DNA of 64,000 nt from Microvirga flocculans ATCC BAA-817 (GTDB lineage Bacteria; Pseudomonadota; Alphaproteobacteria; Rhizobiales; Beijerinckiaceae): positions 1 to 64,000 of the forward strand of contig NZ_JAEA01000001.1 of NCBI RefSeq assembly GCF_000518665.1, given 5' to 3'. The notes under the pieces were generated by a model that had not been told where the DNA came from, did not search any database, and was given only the letters and a program-made list of their open reading frames with translations. Every line of letters starts with the position of its first letter. Positions within the stretch are counted from its first letter, which is position 1. Shown here in pieces: positions 10,043-20,508 of the stretch. A program made the translations under genes and the position numbers.

Positions 10043-10238
10043 GGGTCAATCTCACTGGTGCGGCGCACTCCGGCTTCGTTGCCGGTAAAAAGCGCGCAAG
10101 GTCTCGAACGTGTCGGACACGCCTCACGCCGCGCGGGGCGAAAGCGCGTGAAGCCGTTCAGAGCTGACCAGGATGAGATGAGGACGCGGGAAAATTTTCA
10201 AAAATGCGCATTGAAAATGCGGCTTTGAAATCCCGCCG

Positions 10239-10325
10239 TCAGATCCGTTCGATGGCCGGCCCTGCAACGAGCTGCTGCAGGGCATGCCAGGGGCCGAACA
10301 TGCGTAGATGCATCGCTTCACACAT
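10239..10325 (-). CDS. Small ORF, 28 codons, with strong Shine-Dalgarno
   Basis: This is a short frame on the minus strand in the 363-bp gap between the ABC-F and YggS-type genes. It starts at ATG 10323-10325, five bases after AGGAGG, and stops at TGA 10239-10241. The peptide starts MCEAMHLRMFGPW and ends LVAGPAIERI. Evidence is the Shine-Dalgarno quality and the otherwise empty gap; I recognise no family. It could be a translated small protein or a leader peptide for the downstream ABC-F gene, which starts about 200 bp further on the same strand. Confidence 0.45.
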   Translation of the reverse strand: MCEAMHLRMFGPWHALQQLVAGPAIERI

Positions 10326-10405
10326 GCAGCCCTCCTGTGGTTCGAATGGTGATCAACCGGCCAAGGTTAGACGGGATGGGCTGAAGATGCAATCGTGCAC
10401 AGGGC

Positions 10406-11086
10406 TCAACCCTTTTTCGCCCGCGCTCCGAAGATCGCGCTGCCGACCCGCACATGGGTCGCGCCGAGCTGGATCGCGGCGTCGAAATCGGCGCTCATGC
10501 CCATGGAGAGCACCTTCAGCCCGTGCCGCCTGGCGAGAGTGTTGAGCAGGGCGAAATGCGGCGACGGCGGGTCCTCAGCCGGGGGAATGCACATGAGGCC
10601 CTCGATCTCCAGGCCGTATTTCGTGCGGCAGGCATCGAGGAAGGCGTCGAGCTCGGACGGCGAGACGCCGCCCTTCTGGGGCTCCTCGCCCGTGTTCACC
10701 TGGACCAGCAGGCGCGGCTTCCTGCCCTGCCTGGCGATTTCCTTGGCGAGCGCCTCCGCGAGCGAGGGGCGGTCGAGGGTGTGGATCACGTCGAAGAGCT
10801 CCACGGCCTCCTTCGCCTTGTTGGACTGGAGCGGGCCGATCATGTGCAGCTCCACGTCGGGAAAGCGCTCCCGCAGGGCGGGCCACTTGGCCTTCGCCTC
10901 CTGCACGTAGTTCTCTCCGAAGACCCGCTGGCCCGCCGCCAGAACCGGTGCGACGGCCTCCGCCGGGAAGGTCTTGGAGACGGCCACGAGGGTGATATCG
11001 GACGGATCCCGGCCGTAATCGGATGCCGCGCGCCGGATGGCCTCCCGCACCTGTTCCAAGCCTTCGACCGCGTCGTTCCCGCTCAT
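10406..11086 (-). CDS. YggS-type pyridoxal-phosphate homeostasis protein
   Basis: The 226-residue protein is an alanine-racemase-fold member of the YggS/YBL036C family, at full family length. The PLP-binding Lys lies in TLVAVSKTFPAEAV. Other landmarks are VFGENYVQEAKAKWP, HMIGPLQSNKAKEAV, VQVNTGEEPQKGG, LSMGMSADFDAAIQLGATHVRVGSAIFG. Members keep free PLP and some amino-acid pools in balance and have no racemase activity. It is transcribed divergently from leuS, from a shared 189-bp region (11087-11275). Confidence 0.95.
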   Translation of the reverse strand: MSGNDAVEGLEQVREAIRRAASDYGRDPSDITLVAVSKTFPAEAVAPVLAAGQRVFGENYVQEAKAKWPALRERFPDVELHMIGPLQSNKAKEAVELFDVIHTLDRPSLAEALAKEIARQGRKPRLLVQVNTGEEPQKGGVSPSELDAFLDACRTKYGLEIEGLMCIPPAEDPPSPHFALLNTLARRHGLKVLSMGMSADFDAAIQLGATHVRVGSAIFGARAKKG

Positions 11087-11275
11087 GAAACCCTCTTTCT
11101 GTCTGCACCGTCACCCCCTCCCGGGCTGCCGGGCCGCCGGGGATGACACAGAGGTCGAAACTTGACCGCCTCTCTCACGCGAAACCGTTGACCGCGCGGG
11201 AGAGCTGTGTCCTAGTCCGGCGCAACCCGGCGGCGCAAGCCGCTTCGCTTACCAATGACGGATGATTGACGAAAA

Positions 11276-13897
11276 ATGAGGCCCGAGCGCTACAACGCCA
11301 AGGAAGCCGAGCTGAAATGGCGGAAGGTCTGGAACGACCGCGACCTGTTCAAGACCAGGAACGAAGACCCACGTCCGAAATACTACGTGCTCGAGATGTT
11401 CCCCTATCCGTCGGGACGCATCCACATGGGCCACGTGCGCAACTACACCATGGGCGACGTGGTGGCGCGCTACAAGCGGGCCCGCGGCTTCAACGTGCTC
11501 CACCCGATGGGCTGGGACGCCTTCGGCATGCCGGCCGAGAACGCCGCCATGCAGAACAAGGTCCACCCGAAGGAATGGACCTATGCCAACATCGCCACCA
11601 TGCGCGCCCAGCTGCAGAGCATGGGCCTGGCCATCGACTGGAGCCGTGAGATCGCCACCTGCGATCCGAGCTACTACAAGCACCAGCAGCGCATGTTCCT
11701 GGACTTCCTGGAAGCCGGGCTCGTCGACCGCAAGACGGCCAAGGTGAACTGGGACCCGGTGGACCACACCGTGCTCGCCAACGAGCAGGTGATCGACGGG
11801 CGCGGCTGGCGTTCGGGGGCCCTGGTCGAGCAGCGCGAGCTGACCCAGTGGTTCCTGAAGATCACCGATTTCGCGCAGGATCTCGACGACAAGCTCGACA
11901 CCCTCGACCGCTGGCCGGAGAAGGTGCGCCTGATGCAGCGCAACTGGATCGGCCGCTCGGAAGGCCTGCTGGTCCGCTTCGCCCTGAAGCCCGAGACGGT
12001 GCCGAACGGCGAGACCGAGCTGCAGATCTACACGACACGGCCCGACACGCTCTTCGGCGCGAAGTTCATGGCCGTCGCCCCCGATCATCCGCTGGCCAAG
12101 GCCGCGGCGGAAAAGAATCCGAAGCTTGCTGCCTTCATCGAGGAGTGCAAGCGCATCGGCACGGCCCAGGAAGCCATCGAGAAGGCCGAGAAGCTCGGCT
12201 TCGACACGGGCATCCGCGCCGAGCATCCGTTCGACCCGAACTGGACGCTGCCTGTCTATGTGGCGAACTTCATCCTGATGGAATACGGCACGGGCGCCAT
12301 CTTCGGCTGCCCGGCGCATGACCAGCGCGACCTGGATTTCGTCAACAAATACAGCCTCGGCAACACGCCGGTGGTCTGCCCGCCGGACGTGGATCCGGCC
12401 TCCTTCGTCATCACCGACACCGCCTATGACGGCGAGGGCCGGATGATCAATTCCCGCTTCCTCGACGGCATGACCATCGCACAGGCCAAGGAGGAGGTCG
12501 CCAGGCGGCTGGAGAAGGAGCTGCGCGGCAACCGTCCCGTGGGCGAGCGCAAGGTGAATTTCCGCCTGCGCGACTGGGGCATCTCGCGCCAGCGCTACTG
12601 GGGCTGCCCGATCCCTGTCATCCATTGCGACGCGTGCGGCGTCGTGCCCGTGCCGAAGGACCAGCTGCCCGTGACCCTGCCGGAGGACGTGTCCTTCGAC
12701 GTGCCGGGCAACCCCCTCGACCGTCACCCGACCTGGAAGCACGTGAACTGCCCGCAATGCGGCGCCAAGGCCCGCCGCGAGACGGACACCATGGACACCT
12801 TCGTGGATTCGTCCTGGTATTTCGCCCGCTTCACGGACCCGACCCTGACGGACAAGCCGACCGATCGCGAGACCGTGGATTCCTGGCTGCCGGTCGACCA
12901 GTATATCGGCGGCATCGAGCATGCGATCCTGCACCTGCTCTATTCCCGCTTCTTCACCCGCGCGATGAAGAAGACCGGCCATGCCGGGCTCGACGAGCCC
13001 TTCGCGGGGCTGTTCACGCAGGGCATGGTGGTTCACGAAACCTACAAGGATGCGACCGGCGCCTGGGTGCTGCCCGGCGACGTGCGCTTCGAGACGGAAG
13101 GCGGCGCGCGTAAGGCCTTCCATGTGGAGACCGGTGCTCCCATCGAGATCGGCTCCATCGAGAAGATGTCGAAGTCGAAGAAGAACACGGTCGATCCGGA
13201 CGAGATCATCGCTTCTTACGGCGCCGACACGGCCCGGTGGTTCATGCTCTCCGATTCGCCGCCCGAGCGCGACGTGATCTGGACCGAGGAAGGAGTGCAG
13301 GGCGCGGGACGCTTCGTGCAGCGCGTCTGGCGTCTCGTGGGCGAGATCGCCGAACGCATCGGCAGCGCCGACGGCGTTTCCGGAGACGGACCGATGGCGC
13401 TCGCCGTGCGCAAGGCCGCGCACAAGGCGCTCGCCGCCGTCGAGGAGGATGTGGAGCGCCTGCGCTTCAACCGCTGCGTCGCCCATCTCTACGAGCTCGC
13501 CAACAGCCTGCAGGATCTGGCGAACCATGCCAAGGCCGCGAACGAGCCGGGAATCGGCGCAGCCTTCGCGGAGGCCGGGCGCATCTTCGTCCAGCTGCTC
13601 GCTCCCATGATGCCGCATCTGGCGGAGGAATGCTGGGAATCCTTGGGCCAGCCGGGCCTTGTAGCCGATACCCCCTGGCCGGTTCTGGACCGCTCGCTCC
13701 TGGTCGAGAACACCATCACCCTGCCGGTGCAGGTGAACGGCAAGAAGCGGGCGGACGTGACGGTTGCCCGCGATGCGGATCAGGCTACAGTCGAGGCGGC
13801 CGTGCTTTCGCTCGAGGCCGTGCAGAAGGCCCTGGAAGGGAAACCGGCCCGCAAGATCATCGTCGTTCCCCAGAGGATCGTGAATGTCGTCGCTTAA
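11276..13897 (+). CDS. leuS: Leucyl-tRNA synthetase
   Basis: The 873-residue class I synthetase charges tRNA-Leu. The HIGH motif appears as HMGH at residues 50-53 and KMSKS lies at 630-634 (bases 13163-13177). Between them is the CP1 editing domain ([37 protein letters not shown]), and a C-terminal anticodon-binding domain ends in a small terminal module ([16 protein letters not shown]). The length is normal. The end overlaps lptE by 14 bp, and leuS-lptE-holA forms one operon as in many alphaproteobacteria. Confidence 0.98.
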   Translation: MRPERYNAKEAELKWRKVWNDRDLFKTRNEDPRPKYYVLEMFPYPSGRIHMGHVRNYTMGDVVARYKRARGFNVLHPMGWDAFGMPAENAAMQNKVHPKEWTYANIATMRAQLQSMGLAIDWSREIATCDPSYYKHQQRMFLDFLEAGLVDRKTAKVNWDPVDHTVLANEQVIDGRGWRSGALVEQRELTQWFLKITDFAQDLDDKLDTLDRWPEKVRLMQRNWIGRSEGLLVRFALKPETVPNGETELQIYTTRPDTLFGAKFMAVAPDHPLAKAAAEKNPKLAAFIEECKRIGTAQEAIEKAEKLGFDTGIRAEHPFDPNWTLPVYVANFILMEYGTGAIFGCPAHDQRDLDFVNKYSLGNTPVVCPPDVDPASFVITDTAYDGEGRMINSRFLDGMTIAQAKEEVARRLEKELRGNRPVGERKVNFRLRDWGISRQRYWGCPIPVIHCDACGVVPVPKDQLPVTLPEDVSFDVPGNPLDRHPTWKHVNCPQCGAKARRETDTMDTFVDSSWYFARFTDPTLTDKPTDRETVDSWLPVDQYIGGIEHAILHLLYSRFFTRAMKKTGHAGLDEPFAGLFTQGMVVHETYKDATGAWVLPGDVRFETEGGARKAFHVETGAPIEIGSIEKMSKSKKNTVDPDEIIASYGADTARWFMLSDSPPERDVIWTEEGVQGAGRFVQRVWRLVGEIAERIGSADGVSGDGPMALAVRKAAHKALAAVEEDVERLRFNRCVAHLYELANSLQDLANHAKAANEPGIGAAFAEAGRIFVQLLAPMMPHLAEECWESLGQPGLVADTPWPVLDRSLLVENTITLPVQVNGKKRADVTVARDADQATVEAAVLSLEAVQKALEGKPARKIIVVPQRIVNVVA

Positions 13898-14420
13898 CCT
13901 CAAGGGCCTTGCCCGCGTCGCTCTCGTGGCAGGCCTGTCTCTAGGCCTGTCCGCCTGTTTCCGGCCCCTCAACGGCCCGACGGCTTCGGGGCAGTCGCTC
14001 CAGACGGAACTCGCCTCGATCGACGTGCCCGAGGTGGAATGGCCGCAAGGCCTGGAGAATGCAGGGCATTACCTGCGCAGCGAGCTGATCTACGCGCTCA
14101 ACGGCTCGGGATCGGACACGCCCAAGCGCTACAGGCTGGATCTCGCCCTGCGCGAGACCAAGACCAGTCCGGTCGTCGATTCGGAGATCGGAACGGCGAG
14201 CTCCGTGATCGTCGGCGGAACGCTGAGTTACACGCTGACAAGCCTGGACGGAAAGACCGTGATCACCCGCGGCACGGCGACCGCGGCGGCGAGCTTCGAC
14301 CGGTTTACGCAGCGCTTCGCCAATATCCGCGCGGGACGCGACGCGGAGATCAGGCTCGCCAGGGATCTGGCGGGTCAGGTGAAAACCCGTTTGGCGGCGA
14401 CGCTCGCAACCCGAAGCTGA
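13884..14420 (+). CDS. lptE: LPS-assembly lipoprotein LptE
   Basis: The 178-residue protein has a lipoprotein signal peptide with lipobox LSAC (acylated Cys at about residue 25) and an LptE-type domain ([40 protein letters not shown]). LptE plugs the LptD barrel, which inserts lipopolysaccharide into the outer membrane. It starts inside the last codons of leuS and ends 4 bp before holA, which supports translational coupling. Assignment rests on lipobox, size and the conserved leuS-lptE-holA order. Confidence 0.9.
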   Translation: MSSLNLKGLARVALVAGLSLGLSACFRPLNGPTASGQSLQTELASIDVPEVEWPQGLENAGHYLRSELIYALNGSGSDTPKRYRLDLALRETKTSPVVDSEIGTASSVIVGGTLSYTLTSLDGKTVITRGTATAAASFDRFTQRFANIRAGRDAEIRLARDLAGQVKTRLAATLATRS

Positions 14421-14424
14421 GGCC

Positions 14425-15444
14425 ATGGTCGCCGTCAAGGCAGGTGACGTGGAAGGGGTGCTCAGGCGCCCCGATCCGCGCATGGGCGTCTTTCTGTTCT
14501 ACGGGCCCGACATGGGCCTCATCAACGAGCGCGCCCGCGCCGTCGCCGAACGCTCCGTGGACGATCCCTCCGACCCGTTCCAGCTCATCCGGATCGACGG
14601 CGACGACATTGCGGCCGATCCGGCGCGCCTGGCGGACGAGGCCGGGACCATGGGCCTGTTCGGCGGAAGGCGCGCCATCTGGGTGAAATCCACCTCGCGG
14701 AACATCGCGCCGGCCGTCGATGCCGTTCTCAAGGGCGAGCTTCAGGACACGGTGATCGTCATCGAAGGCGGCGACCTGCAGAAATCCTCCCCGCTTCGCA
14801 CCCTGTGCGAGCGCTCGCAGAAGGCCCTTGCCCTGCCCTGCTACGCGGACGAGGGCCGGAATCTCGGAACCGTCGTCGACGAGACCTTGAAGAACAACGG
14901 CTTTTCGATTCAGCGGGAAGCCCGCTCGGCCCTGATCGCGAGCCTCGGAGGCGACCGTCTCGCCACCCGCGGCGAACTCGCCAAGCTCATGCTCTACGCC
15001 CACGGGCAGAAGGAGATCACCCTCGCCGACGTAGACGCGATCATGAGCGACGTATCGAGCCTCGCCATGGATTCGGTGGTCGATTCCGCCTTCGCGGGCG
15101 AGGGAACAGGGCTGGAGATCGGCTCCCGGCGTCTCGCGGCGGAGGGCGTGAACGCAGGTGTCCTGCTCGGCGCTGCGCTAAGGCATGCCCTGATGCTGCT
15201 CACGGCGCGCCTGTCCGTCGAGGAGGGCCGCCCGATTCCGGCCGTCATGGAAACCATGCGCAGCCTGCATTTCCGCCGCAAGCCCCTGGTGGAGCGCCAG
15301 CTTCAGCGCTGGACGAGCGAGAGCCTCAGGAACGTCATCGCCCTCCTGCAAGCAAATCTGCTCCAGACCCGCCGTCTTGCGGACCTCGACGATACGATCG
15401 CAGCCAAGACCCTGCTCGATATCGCCCGCGCGGCAAGGCGATAA
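14425..15444 (+). CDS. holA: DNA polymerase III delta subunit
   Basis: The 339-residue protein is the clamp-loader wrench that opens the beta clamp. HolA features include FLFYGPDMGLINERARAVAE (a degenerate P-loop region), the acidic stretch VIVIEGGDLQKSSPLRTLCE, and a helical C-terminal collar domain (LLQANLLQTRRLADLDDTIAAKTLLDIARAA). It is the third gene of leuS-lptE-holA, 4 bp after lptE. A short AT-rich gap of 28 bp separates it from the convergent SMI1/KNR4 gene. Confidence 0.95.
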   Translation: MVAVKAGDVEGVLRRPDPRMGVFLFYGPDMGLINERARAVAERSVDDPSDPFQLIRIDGDDIAADPARLADEAGTMGLFGGRRAIWVKSTSRNIAPAVDAVLKGELQDTVIVIEGGDLQKSSPLRTLCERSQKALALPCYADEGRNLGTVVDETLKNNGFSIQREARSALIASLGGDRLATRGELAKLMLYAHGQKEITLADVDAIMSDVSSLAMDSVVDSAFAGEGTGLEIGSRRLAAEGVNAGVLLGAALRHALMLLTARLSVEEGRPIPAVMETMRSLHFRRKPLVERQLQRWTSESLRNVIALLQANLLQTRRLADLDDTIAAKTLLDIARAARR

Positions 15445-15472
15445 TTCTCTAAATATTCCAATTATTTATATC

Positions 15473-16042
15473 TTAGAATACAAGCGGCTTGGCGAGCCTG
15501 TCGTAAATGGGAATATGCCAGCCTTCGTAGTCCGACGCGTCCGGCTCATCATGGAGCGCATCGAGGAAGGCCTCGAAGGACGGAGCCTGATTCCAGATCC
15601 GGTCATTGCCGTCGGTACCCCAGATATTCATGCTGTGCACCCAGCAGAAGATCTGTCCATAATCCGCCGCGCGAAGCGACATCAGGATCTCCAGGCCACC
15701 CGGATCGCAGCCGATGAAGAGCATGTCGGGCGGCGTGCCCCTGCCGTAGACATCGCCCCGCGAATATTCTTCGACATCTGCCCAGGGATAAAAGGGATCG
15801 ACGAAAGTGACCGGTTCGACGAAGGGGTAGCGCTCCAACGGCACGGCAGAGCGGAAAAGCCGCGGATATACACGGCCTCCATTGAAGGCGAGCATGAACC
15901 GGCGGTAGCTGTCCGGCAGGGCGTGGCCCGTCCTGCTTTCCCAAGCGACGATGTCCCGGCTTGGGTCCTTCACAAAGGACCAATCCCGCTCACCCTCGTT
16001 CCAGCGCTCGGTGACGGGTGCAATCAGCCGCTTGGAACTCAT
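15473..16042 (-). CDS. SMI1/KNR4 family protein
   Basis: The 189-residue protein fits the SMI1/KNR4 (SUKH) fold: an early IVAWESRTGHALPDSYRRFMLAFNGGRV segment with the typical hydrophobic-NGG motif, then FVDPFYPWADV and PDMLFIGCDPGGLEILMSL. Bacterial members often act as immunity proteins in contact-dependent or polymorphic toxin loci, but some serve as general adaptors. No toxin gene adjoins it; it sits alone between holA and parB. The ATG at 16042 is preferred to a GTG at 16048 because GAAGGG precedes it at good spacing. Confidence 0.85.
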   Translation of the reverse strand: MSSKRLIAPVTERWNEGERDWSFVKDPSRDIVAWESRTGHALPDSYRRFMLAFNGGRVYPRLFRSAVPLERYPFVEPVTFVDPFYPWADVEEYSRGDVYGRGTPPDMLFIGCDPGGLEILMSLRAADYGQIFCWVHSMNIWGTDGNDRIWNQAPSFEAFLDALHDEPDASDYEGWHIPIYDRLAKPLVF

Positions 16043-16067
16043 CGCCACCCTTCCCCGGATTGCCGGC

Positions 16068-16949
16068 TTACGGATTCAAACGCCGGCAGAGACCGTCGAG
16101 CTGTTCCAGGGTCTTGTAGCGGATGCGCAGCTCACCGCCCTGCCCCCGGTGATCGATGCTGACGGTAAGGCCGAGAACGTCCTGGAGTGCCTTTTCGAGA
16201 GCCCGGGTGTCGGGATCCTTCGCCGCCTTGCCGGGCTTGGCCGATTTCGTCTCGATCCTGGAGGGTTCCGTGTTGTCCGCCTGCGCGATGGACTCGACCT
16301 GGCGCACACTCAGGCCCTGATCGAGAATCTGCTTGGCGACCGAAACGGGATCCTTCACCGCAAGCAACGCACGGCCGTGACCGGCGGAGAGCTTGCGGTC
16401 GACGAGAAGCTTCTTCACCGGATCGGGCAGATCGGTGAGGCGCATCATGTTCGCAATGTGACTGCGGCTTTTGCCGATGATTTTCGAGAGGTTCTCCTGT
16501 GTGTAGGAGAACTCCGCCATCAGCCGCGCATATCCTTCCGCCTCTTCGATAGGGTTGAGGTCGGCGCGCTGGACGTTTTCGAGAATGGCGTATTCGAGAG
16601 AGGTCTTGTCGTCGATATTGACGATGACCACCGGTACTTCGTGCAGGCCTGCCTTCTGCGAAGCGCGCCACCGGCGTTCACCGGCGACGATCTCATAGGC
16701 ATCGTTCTTGTTCGGCACGGGCCGAACCACGATGGGCTGAATGATGCCGCGATCCTTGATGGATTGGGTCAGCTCCTGCAGCTCGGCATCCTCGAACACC
16801 TTGCGCGGGTTGCGCGGGTTCGGGCTCAGGAACTCGACGGGCACTTTCTTCTGCCCACCCCTGTTGCTCTGCATGGTGTCGATCTCGGCGCCGACTTCAC
16901 CGATCAACGCAGCCAGTCCACGGCCCAGCGACTTCGCTTCTTTTGCCAT
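16068..16949 (-). CDS. parB: Chromosome partitioning protein ParB
   Basis: The 293-residue protein binds parS, loads as a CTP-dependent clamp and spreads on DNA. It has the N-terminal ParA-interacting stretch (SLGRGLAALIGE), the CTPase core (VPVEFLSPNPRNPRK, VAGERRWRASQKAGL), the helix-turn-helix (LSKIIGKSRSHIANMMRLTDLPD) and a C-terminal dimerisation segment (RIRYKTLEQLDGLCRRL). It follows parA by 18 bp. Its targets are visible at 18380-18395 and 20363-20378. Confidence 0.98.
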   Translation of the reverse strand: MAKEAKSLGRGLAALIGEVGAEIDTMQSNRGGQKKVPVEFLSPNPRNPRKVFEDAELQELTQSIKDRGIIQPIVVRPVPNKNDAYEIVAGERRWRASQKAGLHEVPVVIVNIDDKTSLEYAILENVQRADLNPIEEAEGYARLMAEFSYTQENLSKIIGKSRSHIANMMRLTDLPDPVKKLLVDRKLSAGHGRALLAVKDPVSVAKQILDQGLSVRQVESIAQADNTEPSRIETKSAKPGKAAKDPDTRALEKALQDVLGLTVSIDHRGQGGELRIRYKTLEQLDGLCRRLNP

Positions 16950-16967
16950 CGTTTGTCTCTAACTTTG

Positions 16968-17803
<836 letters not shown>

Positions 17804-17807
<4 letters not shown>

Positions 17808-18430
17808 GAATGGCTCTCGATGGAGGTTATGCGGAGAATCCTGGCGTCGGAATCAGTCAAGCTCGGCAGGATCTCTGCCTCGAATGTCCACTTTTTCCTG
17901 GCCTCGGTCAATTCAGTCTCGACGTCGCGTCCCTTGGGAAAGAGACCGATTGTCCCCGCTTTCAACAATGGTGCGGTCCAGTCCAGCAACATGGTCAGCG
18001 AGGCCAGGGCCCGGGCAGAAACCACATCGGCCTTGCCGACGAAACCGGGAATGATCGTTTCGAGCCGGGACTCATGCACGGTTGCGGCGACGCCTGTCAG
18101 ACGGGCGATATGCCGGAGGAAGGCGCATTTGCGGGAATTGCTCTCGACGAGGTGGACCCGGAGCCCCCTCTCCGCCCCCGCGATGGCCAGGACGAGACCC
18201 GGGAACCCGGCGCCGGAACCGAGATCGAGCCATGTTCTCGCCTCGGGCGCAAGCTCGAGAAGCTGGAGCGAGTCGACGATATGGCGCTCCCAGATATGGT
18301 CGAGGGTCGTCGGGCCGACGAGGTTCTTGATCGCCTGCCAGCGCCGGAGCTCCCGCTCCAGCAGCTCCAGCTTCTCGAATGTTTCACGTGAAACATCGAG
18401 GTCGGAAGCGGTCATGGCTGGGGAGGTCAT
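17804..18430 (-). CDS. rsmG: 16S rRNA (guanine527-N7)-methyltransferase RsmG (GidB)
   Basis: The 208-residue SAM-dependent methyltransferase modifies G527 in helix 18 of 16S rRNA. The SAM site is [17 protein letters not shown] and the N-terminal YxxxNL-type region is [28 protein letters not shown]. Its N-terminal DVSRETF is encoded across a perfect parS site (18380-18395), a well-known feature of gidB in many bacteria. It overlaps both mnmG and parA by 4 bp, so mnmG-rsmG-parA-parB is one tightly coupled unit. Confidence 0.97.
18380..18395. other. parS centromere site 1
   Basis: TGTTTCACGTGAAACA, a perfect 16-bp palindrome identical to the consensus parS bound by chromosomal ParB proteins. 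It lies within the first codons of rsmG, about 11.5 kb from the oriC candidate. Confidence 0.96.
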
Positions 18431-20304
18431 GGCTGCACCGCCTTCGCGCCCCGGCCGGGAGCCTTGCGGGCATGAGCCGCGAGAAGCGTCAGCGCAGCGG
18501 GGGTGATGCCCTCGATCCGGGCCGCCTGACCGAGCGTCTTGGGACGCACGAGATCGAGCTTGGCCTTGATCTCATTCGACAGGCCGGGAAGGCCCTGGAA
18601 ATCGATGCTCTCTTCAAGCACCACGCTCTCGTCACGCCGGTAGGCCGCGATGTCGGCCTGCTGCCGGTCGAGGTACACTGCATAGGTGGCGTCTGTTTCC
18701 AGACGCTCCTTCACAGCAGGCGTGACGGAGGCCAGTTCCGGCCAGATCCGCTCCAGATCGCTCCAGCCAATGCTCGGATAGGACAGAAGCTGGTAGGCGG
18801 ACCGGCGGATGCCGTCCTGATTCAGTTCGAGCCCATGCCGAACCGCTTCCTGCGGAGTGAGGGCGAGGGCCTGGAGTCTCTGGCGAATATCCCGGATCTC
18901 CGCCTGGGAACGCCGGTAATGGGCCTCCCGCTCCGCCCTGACGCAGCCGATATCCAGCCCCTTTCCGGTCAGGCGCTCGTCCACATTGTCGATGCGCAGG
19001 CTCAGGCGATATTCCGAGCGGGACGTGAACATGCGATAGGGCTCGCTCACGCCGCGGGTGATCAGGTCGTCGATGAGCACGCCGATATAGGATTCGGCCC
19101 GGTCGAACACGATCCCCTCCTGTCCGGAGGCGCGCCGGGCGGCATTCAAGCCTGCGACAAGGCCTTGCGCGGCGGCTTCCTCGTAACCGGTGGTGCCGTT
19201 GATCTGCCCCGCGAGAAACAGGCCCTGCACAGCCTTGGTTTCGAGCCCGGCGGTCAGATTGCGCGGGTCGACGTAATCGTACTCGATGGCATAGGCGGGC
19301 TGGAGCATGCGCACCTTTTCCAGGCCCGGAATGTGCTTCAGGAAGGCGAGCTGCACATCCTCCGGCAGGGAGGTGGAAATGCCGTTGGGATAGACCGTGA
19401 TGTCGTCCAGGCCCTCCGGCTCCAGGAAGATCTGGTGCCCGTCGCGGTCGCCGAAGCGCACCACCTTGTCCTCGATGGAGGGGCAATAGCGCGGCCCCCT
19501 TCCTTGGATCTCGCCCGAATACATGGCCGAGCGATGGAGGTTTTCCCGGATCAGCGCGTGAACCCTTGCCGTGGTGCGGGTGATGCCGCACTCGATCTGC
19601 GGATTGTCGATCCGCGTCGTCAGCAACGAGAAAGGCACGGGCTCGTCGTCGGCGGCCTGCTTGTCGACGCCTGCCCAGTCGATGGTTCGTCCGTCGAGAC
19701 GAGGCGGGGTGCCGGTCTTGAGACGGCCCAGGGTGAAGCCGAGCCGGGCAAACGTCTTCGGCAAGCCGAGGGACGGGCGCTCACCCATGCGGCCCGCCGG
19801 AATCTTCGTTTCGCCGATATGGATCAGGCCGGACAGGAAGGTTCCGGTGGTGATGACCACGGCCCCGGTGGAGAGCTGCCGGCCATCGGTCAGGAGGAGG
19901 CCCGTGACGCAGCCGTCGCGGACGATGAGATCGTCCGCCTCGCCTTCCACGACGGTCAGGTTGTCGGTTCCTAGAAGCTCCGCCTGCATGGCGCGGGCAT
20001 AGAGCTTGCGGTCGGCCTGGGTGCGCGGACCACGGACCGCGGGGCCCTTGCGGCGGTTGAGCAGCCGGAACTGGATGCCCGCCCGGTCGGCGATGCGTCC
20101 CATGACGCCGTCGAGGGAATCGATCTCGCGCACGAGATGGCCCTTCCCGAGCCCCCCGATGGCCGGGTTGCAGGACATGGCGCCGACGGTCGAGAACTTG
20201 TGGGTGACGAGAGCCGTGCGTGCGCCCATGCGGGCGGAAGCCGCGGCCGCCTCGGCCCCGGCGTGGCCACCGCCCACGACGATCACATCGAACAACTGAC
20301 TCAT
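18427..20304 (-). CDS. mnmG: tRNA uridine-5-carboxymethylaminomethyl modification enzyme MnmG (GidA)
   Basis: The 625-residue FAD enzyme, with MnmE, installs the cmnm5 group on wobble U34 of several tRNAs. The FAD site is [21 protein letters not shown], followed by [18 protein letters not shown] and the C-terminal helical tRNA-binding domain. The frame is open back to 20439, but the ATG at 20304 gives the canonical N-terminus [13 protein letters not shown]. It overlaps rsmG by 4 bp. Confidence 0.97.
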   Translation of the reverse strand: MSQLFDVIVVGGGHAGAEAAAASARMGARTALVTHKFSTVGAMSCNPAIGGLGKGHLVREIDSLDGVMGRIADRAGIQFRLLNRRKGPAVRGPRTQADRKLYARAMQAELLGTDNLTVVEGEADDLIVRDGCVTGLLLTDGRQLSTGAVVITTGTFLSGLIHIGETKIPAGRMGERPSLGLPKTFARLGFTLGRLKTGTPPRLDGRTIDWAGVDKQAADDEPVPFSLLTTRIDNPQIECGITRTTARVHALIRENLHRSAMYSGEIQGRGPRYCPSIEDKVVRFGDRDGHQIFLEPEGLDDITVYPNGISTSLPEDVQLAFLKHIPGLEKVRMLQPAYAIEYDYVDPRNLTAGLETKAVQGLFLAGQINGTTGYEEAAAQGLVAGLNAARRASGQEGIVFDRAESYIGVLIDDLITRGVSEPYRMFTSRSEYRLSLRIDNVDERLTGKGLDIGCVRAEREAHYRRSQAEIRDIRQRLQALALTPQEAVRHGLELNQDGIRRSAYQLLSYPSIGWSDLERIWPELASVTPAVKERLETDATYAVYLDRQQADIAAYRRDESVVLEESIDFQGLPGLSNEIKAKLDLVRPKTLGQAARIEGITPAALTLLAAHARKAPGRGAKAVQP

Positions 20305-20362
20305 GATCTTCTCCATGAGGGGGGGCATACGCACTGACGGAACGAAGGTCAAAAGGGCAAAA

Positions 20363-20378
20363 TGTTTCACGTGAAACA
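20363..20378. other. parS centromere site 2
   Basis: TGTTTCACGTGAAACA, the same perfect 16-bp palindrome as site 1, placed in the 204-bp gap between mnmE and mnmG, 59 bp upstream of the mnmG start. Two perfect copies 1.97 kb apart form the core of a ParB loading zone. Confidence 0.96.
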
Positions 20379-20508
20379 TCGGGCGCCATCCCCAGTTCTG
20401 CACAACTGTTCCACAGCCCATGCAGAAGGGATTCAGCACCCTTCCACCGATTCGTGAACAGGATAAACGCGCTGTCTCACAGATTCGCGAAAAGGTTACC
20501 GGCGTGTC

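Noticed and set aside
10124-10321. 65-codon minus-strand frame after the ABC-F gene
   Set aside because: No Shine-Dalgarno, and it overlaps the better-supported 28-codon frame in another phase.
11249-13972. Long minus-strand open frame (907 codons) opposite leuS
   Set aside because: It is the antisense shadow of the high-GC leuS gene. It shows no protein-like motifs, while leuS on the plus strand has HMGH, KMSKS and an editing domain.
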